A stretch of 64,000 nt of DNA from Emydura subglobosa. Lineage: Eukaryota; Chordata; Testudines; Chelidae. Both the position numbers and the translations under genes were made by a program. Location: positions 6,493,274-6,557,273 of the forward strand of contig ML679963.1 of the NCBI GenBank assembly GCA_007922225.1, read 5' to 3'. The notes beneath the pieces were generated by a model. That model was given only the letters and a program-made list of their open reading frames with translations. It did no database searches and was not told the DNA's origin. Position 1 is the stretch's first letter; each line of letters opens with the position of its first letter. Positions 1 to 12,186 of the stretch are shown here, piece by piece.

Positions 1-120
1 TATTTTTTTTCTTTCTGAAGGCAGACAGATTCTGCATGGAGGTGTCATTTGCTGCCTGTCCCCTATGTCATTGATTTTTAAGTCATTAATTAACGGTAGA
101 TGTCAACTTGGAAGATGAAT
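1..120. promoter_or_regulatory. Candidate conserved non-coding block (window edge)
   Basis: Unique, AT-rich sequence with no repeat signature, cut by the left edge. It holds a homeodomain-type cluster around 70-95 (TCATTGATTTTTAAG followed by TCATTAATTAAC). Enhancer function is inferred from composition and motifs only. Confidence 0.25.
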
Positions 121-1334
121 TCTGGCCTTACTCTCCCTTCTCTTTTGTTTTTGGATTGTAAATGCTATAGATCTCCCATGATGGAGGGGCGAGAGGTCAG
201 AGGGCATGAGAGCATCTCTGAATATGGGATGGCCATACGCAGAGTCCTCTCAGACACACACATCTGTATTGCTTAATCAGAAGTGGATGGGGAGGAAATA
301 TTCCCTTTTCCTGCCTATGCAGCTTCAGATAGAGATGCAGCAGCTTTGGATAGGGTATTCCTGTGTTTGTGGGGGAGAATCTTGGGTCATTGCCCGGCTG
401 TGTTGTCCAGCTATGCCCTGCCCTATGGAGATTGGGAAGGAAACCCATCATGAAAACAGGCAAAGAAGAATTGCTTGTTCATAGGCGCAGACAGGTAGGG
501 TAGTGCCCATTCAGTGCCTCTGCATTCAGAAGTTGGTGCAATCAATTTTCCAGTGCTACTTCAGACCCACCCCCTGCACTCTCCCCTCACGGCTCCATGC
601 TTCTCCCAATAGTTTGGCTCTGGCAAGCTGCTTGATAGCTGCATAACTCATGGGATTAAAATCAAATGAGGAGGAGGGATAAGGAGTTTGGTAATGGAGG
701 TTTCCAGGTCACTAGTTCAACAGAGTTTAGTAATGACTAAAAGTTGTTATCCACCTAATGGCTTTTTTGGGGGGCCTGGACAGAATCTGTTTGTCTTCGG
801 TCCAGCTCAGTGAATAAAAATACAACGTCACAACAAAACTAGTGCATCACTGATACTTGGAAAGACCAAAGACTGCATGGGTCAGGTTGACCAAATTTCC
901 TCCTCGTCCACAGAGGTGATCGCTTCAGGCCATGCTAGCTAGAGGTTCCATAGAGGGGCAGGAATAAGAAGATCTTCATGCAATTGCCTATGCCCTACCT
1001 GTCCTTATGGATAAAAAGACCCATTACTCTAATGTTATCAGTCTGATGCCTTCATGAGTACTAAATATTCATAAACAAATGAGCATAAAGCAATAAAGGA
1101 ATATTTCACACCACTCTCTCTGCAAAGGATGAGATGGCATTTCAGCACTGGCATCTCTCTCAGCTCATGAATGGGGAAGCGTTTGATGGCCTTGCTTTCT
1201 CTAATGGTACTTGGTAATCATTAGGCTGTACAGGAAACTCTTCTTGGTGGGGAACTATATATTAAACTGGTCTGATGGAGACTGATTCTCCAAATGTATT
1301 CATCCAAAAATGGTCTCTCCCCTACCCCCTTTCT
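121..1334. other. Unique intergenic or intronic DNA, no feature seen
   Basis: Mixed-composition unique DNA. Short open frames at 206-484 (+) and 197-463 (-) overlap antisense and have no recognisable domain, so they are not called as genes. No transposon ends were recognised. Confidence 0.5.
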
Positions 1335-1625
1335 CCCAACCGAGGTGATCAATTTAGGCTCGGTGAGATTTTTGCATAAATTAGCATAACGTTTTCAAAA
1401 CAGCTACAAAATTAACAAAATGGCTGTGAAATACTCCAGATGCCATCCAATTAACAAAATCCAGAGTCGGGTGCCTTTATGCTGCAAATGCCAACGGGCT
1501 GCCTTAGCAATGCTGCTCTTTCAGTCACCCATGGACATCAGGAGAATTTGTGGGATTGGGTAAGCGGAAAGGACATTTACTTTTGTAATTTATCTTTCAG
1601 GGTAGATTAAACTGCATTTCTGGCC
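1335..1625. promoter_or_regulatory. Candidate enhancer-like conserved non-coding element
   Basis: AT-rich unique block. It has a perfect POU octamer variant ATTAGCAT at 1380-1387 (reverse of ATGCTAAT), a TTTGCATAA stretch just before it, and an identical 12-mer AATTAACAAAAT at both 1410-1421 and 1449-1460. There is no open frame and no repeat signature. These motifs are typical of developmental enhancers; conservation itself cannot be tested here. Confidence 0.4.
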
Positions 1626-2177
1626 AAACCTGGGTCAGGGTCTCACCTCTCAGCCTATTAGGTTTCAGAGAGAGATTTGAAAATGTACTTCTCCTAGTTA
1701 CGTCTTTTAAAAAAAAATCAGGGAGGGTGGGTTGTTTTTTGGGAGAGACACCAATTTATCTTTGGCCTGACCTGAGGCAGAGGGATATATTTTCAGAAAG
1801 GTTCTCTGAGCTATTTGTAGTATAGTCCTGAAAACTTGAATTTTTTTTAAGTCCTTCCATACAGGAGCATCTTATTTTACAGGAACTCAGTGTTATTCAG
1901 TGTAGTTCCTCTTGAGGGCAGGTGGGACTTTACAGCTCTATTCAGACCAGTTACCAGAGCTTCCAAGATGGGATCATTACAAACACTCCATCAGAGCTGA
2001 GACTGATCTCTTCCCATAAACTACTTTACTCAGTTCTAAGTCAGAAACTCCTTCATGATCAAGGCTTCCCCAGTTACCGCTTCTAAGCACTGGTAGCTAT
2101 TTATAGTTTATTTTTAGTAATGGAGAGGGTGTGGTTGTATTCCTAAAAGTTGGAAAAGACTTGGATGAGAATACTCA
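1626..2177. other. Unique DNA, no feature seen
   Basis: Contains only short homopolymer runs (A8 near 1711, T8 near 1841). No gene or repeat was recognised. Confidence 0.45.
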
Positions 2178-2250
2178 GAGACTTTAAGGTCAGAAGGGAC
2201 CATCGTGATCAGAATTCCTGACTGGAATACACTGGATCCCCAATAACTCA
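2178..2250 (-). mobile_element. CR1-like LINE 3' end fragment
   Basis: The string 'gactttaaggtcagaagggaccat' followed by a 'tgatca' block resembles the reverse complement of a reptile CR1 3' end. Only about 70 bp is recognisable, and the flanking 2251-2400 may be decayed body sequence. Confidence 0.45.
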
Positions 2251-2766
2251 CCAGGTTGTGCAACCTAGCTTGTGTCAGGGAGGTGCTTCTGATGAAAATG
2301 TGAATTCTTCAAAGTACCAGAGAAGTGTGAGCAATCACCAGTCTCCCTCACATCCTTGTCCTACCAGCTTAGATTAGCTCTCTGCATATTGAAGCAGGAT
2401 TGCCATATCAGTCACGAGTGTGTGGAGTGGAGGTAACACATTCCTGGCAAGTCTGACACTGGTTTTGCAAACAAAGTCCTAAACTCATCTTTCAAGAGAG
2501 GAAGTTCACCAGCTCAGAAAACAGCAAAAGGCAGCATTTCAAGCCACAAAAAACAACTGGGGGAAGGGGAAATAGAACATTTATTCGGTATTTTATTAGC
2601 AGCATTGCGGCATTAACACTTAAAAATATAAATGAATGAGGCATGACATGAATAGATTGGCTGAGGCAGAAGAAGACACGGGGGACTATGCTAGGCATTC
2701 AGTAAGGCAATGTAGTTGATACTTCAGTGATGTGCTATCAATATTATAACAAGGGATTTCCAAAGA
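2251..2766. other. Mostly unique DNA
   Basis: Nothing recognisable. The minus-strand frame at 2492-2698 has no domain and is treated as chance. Confidence 0.4.
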
Positions 2767-3062
2767 AGTCATAGGAATTGCTACTGGGTCAGACCCAAGG
2801 TTCATTTAGTTCAGTGTCCTGTCTCTGACAGGGGCCAGGGCCAGATGCTTCAGAGGAAGGAGTAAGAGCCCCGCATAGGCAGACATAGGATAATCTGTCT
2901 CTCACATAGGATCTCATCCTGATTTCTAAAATTAGAGATTGGCTTAATCCCTGAAGCACAAGGTTTAATATCCTCTCCAAAATGTTCGTTGTCATTAATT
3001 ATAATTCTGGATATTCTGGATATCCTTATAAATATCAAATCTGCTTCCCCCCCCCAATCCCC
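2767..3062 (-). mobile_element. CR1 LINE 3' fragment, antisense
   Basis: The block runs from 'cataggaattgctactgggtcagac' through 'tcctgtctctgacaggggcc', 'gatgcttcagaggaagg' and 'gattggcttaatccctgaagc'. This matches in order the reverse complement of a common sauropsid CR1 3' region. It is about 295 bp, 5'-truncated and decayed, and carries no intact ORF. It ends near a C9 run at 3047-3055. Confidence 0.8.
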
Positions 3063-4740
3063 ATCTCGGGTCCCACTTAGTTTGTGATGAACACCCAGGG
3101 GCTAGAAGTGCGCATGATCTCAGAGATTCTGGGTGCGGGTCAATCTGTTTTCTTTGCGTTTTCCCATTTCAACAGGAACCCCTTTTCCTCACCAAGGAGA
3201 AAGGCAATGCCTTTGAAAGAAACTTTTATATTAAATGCTACATGCTGGAAATGTTTATACTGTATTTAGCCCCTGAAAAAATATACTGATTGTATTAATA
3301 ATATAGCAGAGTATTCAGCTGGTGTGGCTAGAAATGTGGAGTGTGGGTGGAAGAAACAAGAGAATTGAGAGAGATTAGGCAAAAAAATATTTAAGGACCT
3401 GACACTTGAAGCAATCTGATGCATTCCAAAGGCCAAAAAAAAAGTGTTTCAAAAGTCTTTAATGACCTCCCAGGGGCAAAAGTAATCGCTGGCAGGGATT
3501 ATTCAGTGGTATTCAAAAAAGGGGTGAATGTCACCAGAGGCAAGGAAATCACCTTCCCTTGAATTTGGTGTCCTCATCAAAGGGCTCTACCAACACCACT
3601 GTGATACCTGATATCTGAACTCTGATAAGGAAATGTTCCTTTGTTGGAAGAAGACACCTAGAATGCACTGATGATTATGCCATTTATGAGGTGTCAGTCT
3701 CTAGCTACCACGTATGCAACAGAAATGTCATTAATGAAACAGTGTAATTGGAGTTGGTAACATTATGATGCTTGACGATAAATAATTGTGTTAGTAGAAC
3801 ATTCCCATGGTACAATATTTTATTACATCACTAAGTGTGTGAAAAGAAGTCTCAGGATCCCCTCTTGTTTGTTTCCATTCTGTTTTTCATCTCTTCTGCA
3901 TGTTTTCCATTTTATTTTAATTTTTTTAAACCTTTCATTTAAAACATTTATTTTGCAGTGGCTACCCACACAGATTCCTGAATCTGCCACCTCCATTTTC
4001 CATATGCCAAGAGAAACCATCTACTTTTAGCATGGGTGCCTTTTTATTTTCTATCTAAGGGAAAACACACATGCCTGTCTCCATGGGAGGGTATGGTGTG
4101 TGTGTCTCCTCTGGAACATGCTGCATCTGCACTGACCATGACATAGCAGCTGCCTTTAGCAGGCTCCTAGAAATGTAAAGGTATAGTACATTTTAAAAAT
4201 TAGTCATAAATTAAATAGCTCAATAATCACAACTCACAGTAGGGCAATAGAAAAGTTTGAAAACAGAACCCTGAGTAGCAGGTGCACCTGGCATGGTTTG
4301 GGATTTCATTACATTTCACAAAAGCTTGCAAACCTCTCAAGCAAACCTCAGCCAGTTAAGGTTTGTGACTTATTTAAGTGGGGACTACCCCATCCTGTTG
4401 CCTCAGATTGCTCCCCAGTGGGTCAGATTCTGCTCTCAGTTACATTTTGTGTCCAGGGCCATTCGGGGCGGGCCCCCCGCCCCCAAATCCACATTGACAC
4501 CTTTGTAACTGGGAGCAGGGTTTGGCCCAATGTTGCTATGTTTTTTTCTGCAGAGTCCCTGTTGCTGTCGAGCACAACTGTGCCAGCTACTATACAACAA
4601 AGAAGGAAGCTTCTACCACATCCATCTTCTCATCCTCTTGTGACCAATGAAGGACAGGGAACAATCTATTTCTTTCTCCACTTATTTTACCTTTTTCCCC
4701 CTTTCTAAAAGTTTCTCAGTTTACTAATATAAATATTAAT
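3063..4740. other. Unique DNA, possible conserved part at 3080-3300
   Basis: No gene recognised. 3080-3300 is unique sequence ending in AT-rich 'gattgtattaataatatagc' and could be conserved. Frames at 3788-4030 (+) and 3823-4020 (-) are mutually antisense. The 136-codon frame at 4298-4708 (+) begins with TTG and has no domain. The stretch 4440-4500 is locally GC-rich (CGGGGCGGGCCC) but short. Confidence 0.4.
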
Positions 4741-4849
4741 GGAAAATACAAGGGTTTCTGGCCAGTGTAGATCTGGTGTGTGAGCAGGAAGCCTGCCACT
4801 TTGGCAAAGCTTGGGGTACTTTTGAATGTTTTTATGGTTCGAAAACCAC

Positions 4850-5103
4850 TGTGGATACATGTACGCTGCAGCTAGGAGGTATGGGATGTACATGCACTAG
4901 CACACTAAAAATAGCAGTGTGGTTGCAGCGGCATGGGCTAGTCCACAGAGTACATACCTAGGATCTAGATAGGATTTTATTTGCATGGTGTCCCAAGCCA
5001 TCACCCGTTCCACTGCAGCCACACTGCAATCCAGGCTAGTGCATGTACGTGTGCCTGAACTGAGAATTCCACCTCCCCGCTGCAGTGTGGTTGTACCCTT
5101 TGA
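4850..5103. mobile_element. Large-arm palindromic MITE (DNA transposon relic)
   Basis: The left arm (about 4850-4945) and right arm (about 5000-5103) are inverted copies. 'gtacatgcactagc' then 'gcagtgtggttgcagcgg' on the left recur as their reverse complements on the right, around a roughly 55-bp centre. The outer end 'gtgtggttgtaccctt' resembles the TGTCTACACT..CCTTAG ends of the other MITEs here. Non-autonomous, no ORF. Confidence 0.65.
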
Positions 5104-6884
5104 ATCTCAATTGCAAATGAATGTTTGAGCAGGAGCTTGGTGCTGAATTTTTCCACATCTCTCTTAAACAGCCAGAGCTTGTTTCCTACCTTTGAAGCGG
5201 TTCCAGCAATACACACTGTTAATCCACTGTCCTCTCACTGTACCGTAACTCAATCAGCAGGTCATATGTGAAGTGGGGTTTTTTTTAAACACTGGGTTAA
5301 GAGCAGGCCTTAGACATAGTGACTTGGGGTCACTTCAGCAGCACATTGTGAAGGCAGATATCAATGCTGGGATTTTTTTGGTAAGCTTTTATGAAGTGGC
5401 AGGGGAATGTCACTCATAGTCTAAGGGCTGTTTGGGTGAGAGCTTTGGTTTGTACAACTAATCATGCATTATGCTTGCATTTTTCCAGAGGAAACCAACA
5501 AGCAGCAAGTTAAGTCCATGGAAAGCTTTGCTTCCTAGCTGCCAGCATTGGCTATTAAGTCTTTTCAGGATCAGGGCCTACAACTGTAAGTGCCTCAGAG
5601 GCAAAGGGTCCCTGCTGACTCACAGCTCAAATATTGACTAGCCTCCTCTCCCCTCATAGCAGCAGGTCTGGCAAATGTCAGAAAAATGGGGAAAATATTT
5701 GCTGGTAGATCTGCCTTCTAGCTACATAGGGACCCCAGAAGCTATAAGATTGGTCCTGCTGAATGCTAACATGAGGCTAACATCCTACCATCTCTTTTCA
5801 TAACAGGTTGTGGTAAAATGACAGGTTCTGGTTGTAAGGACAACCCGGACAGAACAGTTGGGTTTGTGTTGTTATAAATCAAACACAACATACAACAGGC
5901 CTTTATTTCCAATAGGACACTGGCTCTTGAAAATTTACAGTATGTTTGGTTAAGGCAAATAATTTTATTGTGTGCTGTGGGGTTATAGCATCACTGCCAG
6001 CAGAGGAAATGTTTTTGGACAACAAAACTATTCATTAAAGAAATGCACCTACAGATACATATCTTAAGTTTGCTGACAGTTAAATACTCTTCTGTGATGT
6101 TTATTGTTGAGTTTGACTGCAATCATACCCTTTTGATTCCCTGTCTGTGTCCAGAGTAGAAGATGGGTAATTGTTTGTGGGAACGTGTTACCACTTCATT
6201 AGCCAATTTCTCCCTACTCCCATTTCTTAGATGCCCTTCACATGACAGTATCATGTCATCATTCTGCCATCATCTTGCCCATTGACATGGAGACTCATAC
6301 TAATTTCTCAGCTAGACCTTTCATCTGGATCTTAATTATTTTCTCCATTCAGAACAAGCTATTGTTAAAGTGACATCTTAATGCCAGTTATCTGATTGAT
6401 CTATTACCTGTCTTCCTACACAGTGATGAAGAATAGAAACACAGAATCCTTTTGTCATTGGAACTGGAGAAATACGGTTTTGAGAAAACCCTCAAAGTGC
6501 CAAGCAACTTACTGCAAAAAAGAAAAAGTTAGCAAACTTCACATTTGATTTTTGATGGGTTTACTTTAGTGGATAATTTTATCCCAGCACTAATGTAGGT
6601 CTTGATGTCCTCCTTACCATTGAAGGATTAAGGACAATTTCAATGTTGTTTGTATGTACCAGTTCCTCTATGTGATCATTAGAGAGAGAGACATAGTCTA
6701 GGCCTAGGAGCCTGTAAACACCAGAGTTCCAAATCCAGCTCGGACCAACTGCCACAGTGAGGAATAGGGGTATTGAGAGGATGTTATTAAACAATGTTAA
6801 ATCTTTGATAATGGAATACAGATGATCCAAGTGCTAAGTGTCAGCAAAACAGCAGCTCTGTAAATTATACAGAGCTGGAGGCCT
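5104..6884. other. Unique DNA, no feature seen
   Basis: Moderately AT-rich sequence without recognisable repeats. The minus-strand frame at 6579-6830 has no domain. No motif cluster stands out. Confidence 0.4.
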
Positions 6885-6972
6885 CTTGTCACTTAAACTG
6901 GTTTTACACCAAAGCAACCCTAATGATTTCACTGATCTTACTCCTGATTTACACTGGTGTAGGTGAGAGGAA
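6885..6972. mobile_element. Short hairpin MITE (Chompy-like)
   Basis: 'ctggttttacacca' and 'tgatttacactggtgtaggt' form decayed inverted arms around 'tgatttcactga'. This is the 'dihydro-type' turtle hairpin repeat seen again at about 9680 and 10580. Confidence 0.45.
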
Positions 6973-7079
6973 GAGTAAATACTATATGTGGGGTGATAAC
7001 GTCACTTCTTAAGTATGGCAGGCCTGTAGCTCAAGTGAAGGCACGTGAAATCCTGCCCTGTCACTGTTTACACACTCTG

Positions 7080-7150
7080 TGGCTTGATCCAAAGCTCTTT
7101 GAAAAGATTCCCCCTTGACGTCAATGGGCTCTCCACACTTTGAGGGATGA
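7080..7150. mobile_element. Partial hairpin MITE
   Basis: 'ggcttgatccaaagc' followed by 'ttgacgtcaatgggct' is one half of the 'gggcctgatccaaagccc...tcaatggg' hairpin family, which is intact at 36967-37038. It happens to contain a CRE palindrome TGACGTCA at 7116-7123. Confidence 0.5.
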
Positions 7151-8660
7151 ATTCTCACAGCTGGTGGCAAAGCTTTATTTGTACTGAAAGTGCAGTTTTC
7201 AGCAACGACATTGTTTTTAAAGTTTTGGCAATGGCCATGGCTGGGATTCCAAAATGGCGGCCTGTTGGTAATCCCTGTCAGAGAGGCTAAAGACTGAAAG
7301 GGTAGGAGACCAAATTACCCTTCATCCTTATCCTTTCAGGTCAAAGTTGATGCTCATTAATAGCTCAGTCTGTAGGAATCTTGTGCTGCTTCTCCCTATG
7401 CTTTATCATTTCTGTAGCTAGATAAGAGTTCAGTCTTCTTTAGGTTAACCCAGCTCTTTTCACCAGTGCTATAGTTAACAAAATCTTCTTAATATACCCA
7501 AAAAACTAGGAGGAGAATGCAGGGACAGGTCTATAAATGGTTAAAAATGGCATCATTCATGTAATCTATTATCTAGATAACAATTTATGGCAGACTTGTT
7601 TGAAATAGACATCTTTCACCCCCATGGATCTTTTACTGTTTCTCACTTAGTGGAGTCAGCTCTTTCCCTTCCATATTACATCTCATATACACAATTGCTC
7701 TGTTTAAAAGTACATGTGAAACTGGGTAAAGTAACTTCAGCAAATAATACATGCCTTTTATTGGAGATCCTTTATGCTGTGATTGAAACTAGTTTGCATG
7801 CTGATTTGTAGCTATGCCTTTGCTTCTGGCACCTGATCTATCTTGCAAATGAGACTATCCTGTCTCCAGGGTTCTCTACCAATTAAGTAATAAATAAATA
7901 AGGATGAAATTAACATAATCTTGCCTAAAATAATTTTGGAGGTTAAAAAAAAAAGCGGGGGGAACAGTTATTGATTGGAGCTATGAAAGCATCAGCGTTG
8001 CTTTTCTCCTTTACATTGCCATAGATTTTGGTCTGGGATGGGTGACAAACCAATAGAAAATAATAATTGCAGATGAGGATTTGCATTTTTTTTGGTGGAG
8101 TTTCCTAACTGTATCATTTGTAGCTCATCTGTTTGCAATAAAGTTGCAGTTTGTTCTTAATATGACACTCTAATGAATGTTGCTTTTTAACTTTGGGTTT
8201 GTAGAAGTTTATTTTTAGAAGCCCAGAAAGGAATCCATCCCTAAACCCCTCTCTTCTTAAATTCTCAGATTGCAAGGTCTGCTGGGCCAAGAACATGGGT
8301 TTTTCTGATACATTAAACCTGACACTCTTACCTAATCAGCTTCAGATGGCACCTTTGTTAGCAGTTGCAGATAAGCTGGAAAGGCTGCTGCTGCTTTCCT
8401 TACAATATCTGCTTCCCAGCACAGCTCGTCCAGTGTCTGAGTGCAGCATTAAGAAAACAAATAACCACCTTCATCAAATGCATTGGATAAGATACCACAT
8501 TCCTTTTCCAGCTCACCTTTGCTACAAAGATTTAGTCCTAAACAAGTGGTGACTGGCAAAGGAGTTGCGTATGGGCAATGCTTTTTAATGTATGCTATCA
8601 GACACTGGAAATAATTTCTTACTGCAAAAGACTTAGCTAAATAATAGTAATATAAACAAT
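7151..8660. other. Unique DNA, no feature seen
   Basis: AT-rich unique sequence with several short frames lacking domains. Homopolymer A10 occurs near 7946. Possible regulatory content was not resolved. Confidence 0.35.
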
Positions 8661-8862
8661 ATTCACCTCTCTTCATTCACAGATCTCAATCTGCTTTACA
8701 AAGGAAGGCAGGTATCATTATCCCTAGTTCACAGTTGAGGAAACGGAGGCACAGATAGTTAAAATGGCTTGTCTAACGTCATACAACTGGTCATTGGCAG
8801 AGCTGAGACTATAAACTAGTTCTCCTGCCTTCCAGTCCACTTCCCATTGGATCACAATACCT
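8661..8862 (-). mobile_element. MIR/CORE-SINE, antisense
   Basis: In reverse orientation the copy reads through 'atctcaatctgctttacaaa', 'tatcattatccctagttcaca', 'gaggaaacggaggcacagat' and 'ttggcagagctgagact'. This is the MIR order of a 3' LINE-like end, then core, then tRNA-related head. It is unusual here in not being interrupted by a MITE. Confidence 0.8.
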
Positions 8863-9674
8863 TCTATCTGTGCGTGTGTGTGTACATATGGAGCTCCAGT
8901 GTTTTGCATGATTGTTAAAACAAAAACAAAACAACTCAGACCCTGCAGTATGGTACAGTACTTACCCCAAATATTGCAATGTCACTGATGAAACCGTAGG
9001 ATTTAGTAGTATTACTATAGGATACTATAGTCCTTTGTTTTAAATGAGGGATGAGCCCTGGGTAGGCAAAAACTCAGTGTTTTAATACTAAACTCCAAGC
9101 CTCCCAAGATGCTACAAATAATAAAGAGTAAACGTGAAAGGGACTGTGAAAAACCTGTGCTGTGTTGATTTATCCAGTGGAAATCAGCAGAGGAACAAAA
9201 GCCCAAGTAATTTCTCAGCAGCATTCGGTTGTTGCAAGGAGTGTGTTCACTGCATGGCAAGAAGCCGTGTGGTACTTGGCTGATGGCTGAGAAAACCCCA
9301 GCCTCAGCCTTTCTAGCCTCTGATGTTAATCTTTGTGATGTGGAGGAAAATATTGACAGCAGGATGGTGCACTCTGGCTTGAATGTTAGGCCATATGTTT
9401 GCGAAGTAGACTGAAGTGCCAAATATAAAAGGCATAGGCAAGTGTGGAGTGAGAGGGAGATGCATTTTTTGTTTTACATGTAAAACTTCCCCCATTTGGC
9501 AGGAGCCCAGTAACACTGAATCAGCAGGGGACTTTTATAAAGCATCTTCCTACGAAGTAAGGATACAGAAAAATCTTTTAAATTAAACATAATTTAAAAC
9601 AAAGCCTTGCATCAATATAAAAGGGGAAGGGACTTACAATGAATATGGATTGCTCAGTGTAAATAAATTCGGTC
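8863..9674. other. Unique DNA
   Basis: The 135-codon minus-strand frame at 9015-9422 starts at TTG and lacks any domain. A plus-strand frame at 9229-9414 overlaps it. Neither is called. Confidence 0.4.
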
Positions 9675-9785
9675 TTATTCTGAGCTTGCACCAACTGTAG
9701 CTGGGTATATATCACTTAGTTTCAAGTGGATAATTCCAGATTTTTACACTGATGTAAGCAAGAGGAGAATCAGCCTCATTGCATT
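9675..9785. mobile_element. Hairpin MITE (Chompy-like)
   Basis: 'tgcaccaactgtagctgggtatata' and 'tttttacactgatgtaagcaagaggagaatcagcc' are decayed inverted arms. The 'gaggagaatcaggcc' end is the family hallmark. Confidence 0.45.
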
Positions 9786-10464
9786 TTACGAAACGATACA
9801 GCACTCCGGTGGGATCTGCTCTTTCAACACTAGGGGGCCAGTCGGGGCTCTCTTGAGAGAGGGAGTCTCGTCTTTGGTCTTTGCAACATTCAAGAATCCA
9901 ACCAGCACTTAATAGTTTGTTTTAAAATGTGCACTGCTTAATAGTGCATATGAAACACTTAAATGTCCTAGTTCATACTAACATCCAGGGCACATGTGTG
10001 ACTTCTATATGCACAATTATTTGATGGTTGGAACCAAAACCTGGATGGTTGGAGATCCCTGAGGCCAGTGTGGTTTAAATTTTGAACTGTATATTGCAGA
10101 ACCTGCAAACTTTCCATCAAATCCTGCTCATTTTTTGGGCAAACTCATGTTCTTTTTTGCCTGTCAGGTATTCACACACACTGCCCCACCTCCCCCCTGC
10201 AGTAACTGCCTCTGGCCTGCATATAGAACATGGGCCTGTAGTCGCCGTGGTTACCATAGTACACAAGTCTAAGCCCTGAGCCTGAGGCCCCTGTTGTGTT
10301 GTTGTCTTTTTCAGTGCCTGAGAAAAATATTTTAAGTCTTGTCTACTCAGAAGGAATGAGAAAGCATGTTAGTGAGTGAGTCTCACAGCCAGTAGGTGAG
10401 ACCTGACATCCCTGTGCCTTGCACCTTGAGTAGTCACTTATAGCTGCTACTGTTTAACATTTAT
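9786..10464. other. Unique DNA with a CTCF-like core
   Basis: ACACTAGGGGGC at 9827-9838 matches 11 of 12 positions of the CTCF core CCASYAGRKGGC on the plus strand. The rest is unremarkable. Confidence 0.35.
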
Positions 10465-10572
10465 GTTGTGATAGTGCCTCACCCAGCTCAGCCTCCATTG
10501 TGCTAGGTGCTGTACGAACACACAGAAAATGACAGCCCCTGTCCTGAAGAACTTACAATCTGGGCAAGCAGG
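10465..10572 (-). mobile_element. MIR-type SINE tail fragment, antisense
   Basis: 'ccattgtgctaggtgctgtacgaacacac' then 'cccctgtcctgaagaacttacaatct' is the reverse of the recurring 3' tail 'gtaagctctttggggcagggactgt...gcctagcacaatgg' seen at 30190, 53020 and 54630. Confidence 0.7.
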
Positions 10573-10576
10573 TAAG

Positions 10577-10680
10577 AATCAGGCCCTCACTTTCACTGGT
10601 GTAAATCAGGAGTTTAGACTCCAGAGGTGTCAATGAAGTTAACGCTGGTGTAACACCCCCGTGAGAGGAGAATCTGGGAC
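10577..10680. mobile_element. Hairpin MITE (Chompy-like)
   Basis: 'aatcaggccctcactttcactggtgtaaatcagga' and 'gctggtgtaacacccccgtgagaggagaatctggg' are inverted, decayed arms around 'gtcaatgaagtt'. It lies directly beside the SINE tail. Confidence 0.5.
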
Positions 10681-10894
10681 AAGTGAATGTAAAATTGCTT
10701 CAAAGCTGAAAACTTTACAGCCACTTTGTACAGGTGTAAATAGCTACAGAGGGCAATTGGGCTCAGAGCTTAGATAAAATCCTCTAAATTTAAATGAAAA
10801 CCAGTGTTTTTAAGTATGCAGCAGAGCCAGACAAATGCTAAAGAAGTGAGGAGGGGGGAGAGAAGAGGAGATCGGGTTTCTAAGCACCCTTGAA

Positions 10895-11110
10895 ACCGAA
10901 GCTGCACTGTTTATAAACTTCCATAAATATTAATTGATATTTAATAAGGTAGGCAAACACAAGGGAAAGTATTGTTTTGGCCAACTCCTACACAGCAATC
11001 CCAGCGAAGCGTGAAAGAGTTTGTGTAACTTTCCTCAGGGGTTAAGAGCAGGTCACAGAAGGTCCTTTTTCCTGGCCAGTGTCCCAGCTTTTTAAGCTAC
11101 AAGGGAACAC
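10895..11110. promoter_or_regulatory. Candidate conserved non-coding element
   Basis: AT-rich core 'cataaatattaattgatatttaataagg' followed by unique, balanced sequence to about 11110. It lies outside all recognised repeats and has no ORF. Motifs suggest homeodomain binding; function is inferred. Confidence 0.35.
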
Positions 11111-12186
11111 AGTAGGCTCATGAGAATTTAACCCAAATACCTCCTGTCTATAGAGTGAAACTATTTGACTGCACGTAGCTTTTGGACTTTAAAGTGTATA
11201 GATTAAATAAGAAGGGGTCGGGGAAGGGGAAATACCTTCCCTCCTTTTTTTCCCCACCCCTCACCAGAAACGGAGGGGTTGATGATAATGTTGCTGATGA
11301 AACGAATGATGTTGGTTTTCCAATAGGATTATGCTTGAAAGGGGGTCAATGTTTTGTCAGTTGTGAAGTATGATGAGATAATCGCAGAAGTTAATTGATA
11401 TGCCTTCCCACATAACTTGACAGCTCAGACAGGTGGTGAGTAGTCCTTATACTAACACATATTGGGCTGTTGTCTGCCATGGCTGGGTTCTAACTTACCC
11501 AGACAAGCTGACTGACTAAGAAATAGGTCAATGTTTAAAAAGAAAAATCCTCTCAACTCTGCTCCACAAACTGGAAATTAACAGCCCTTCTATGTCTTGC
11601 TGCATCATCTATGTTGTAAAGTGGCTGAGCAAAAAAAAAAAAAAAATCTTGAAAGATTGCCAGAATTATCAAAGTGAAACTCACCTGGCTTTGGATTGAC
11701 TCACCAGCTCCGAAACAGAGACCAAGAGTGCTGAAGAGTCTCCTCTCTTTGACTGCCTCAAGGATTTGCACTGAGATTCAGAGGGGGAAAAAATCTGTTT
11801 CAATTAGAGTTGAGCCTGAGTTACAAAATGAGGATCTGAGTTTTGAACCCTCGATAGACAAGGTGTGCTCATAACCAGGGTTGGATTTGGTCCATTTACA
11901 GAGGTGAAGACTAGCAGTAAAATAAGGAAATTTGTTTCGGATAGGGAACCTCCCCAGAAATCTGGGGTTTTGCTTCTACTTTTGATGCAAAACCAGGGCA
12001 AGCTCAGCAGTTCAGTCAAAAATATTCTCTGGCATTCACGGGATGGGACTTTCGAAAGCACTTGGCTGTGGCCTTCACTATTCTCCCATGGGATTCTTAC
12101 TATTGGCGTCCATGCAGAGCTGGGCGATGCAAAATGCTTTTGAAAACCCCTCCCTTGGCTTCATCAGACCCGAAACTTGGAGAGAC
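11111..12186. other. Mostly unique DNA; A16 run; decayed MITE fragment
   Basis: A homopolymer A16 lies at 11631-11646. At about 12030-12100 'gggatgggactttcgaaagcacttggc' resembles one arm of the 'gatgggattttcaaaagcactcagc' hairpin family. Overlapping small frames on both strands at 11553-12143 have no domain. Confidence 0.4.

Noticed and set aside
4298..4708. 136-codon open frame, plus strand
   Set aside because: Starts at TTG, no domain, low-complexity C terminus, and another frame overlaps it.
7116..7123. CRE palindrome TGACGTCA (also 44534-44541)
   Set aside because: Both copies lie inside hairpin MITEs where 'ttgaagtcaatgg' is the usual centre, so they are probably chance mutations of the repeat.
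9015..9422. 135-codon frame, minus strand
   Set aside because: Begins at TTG and has no recognisable family.
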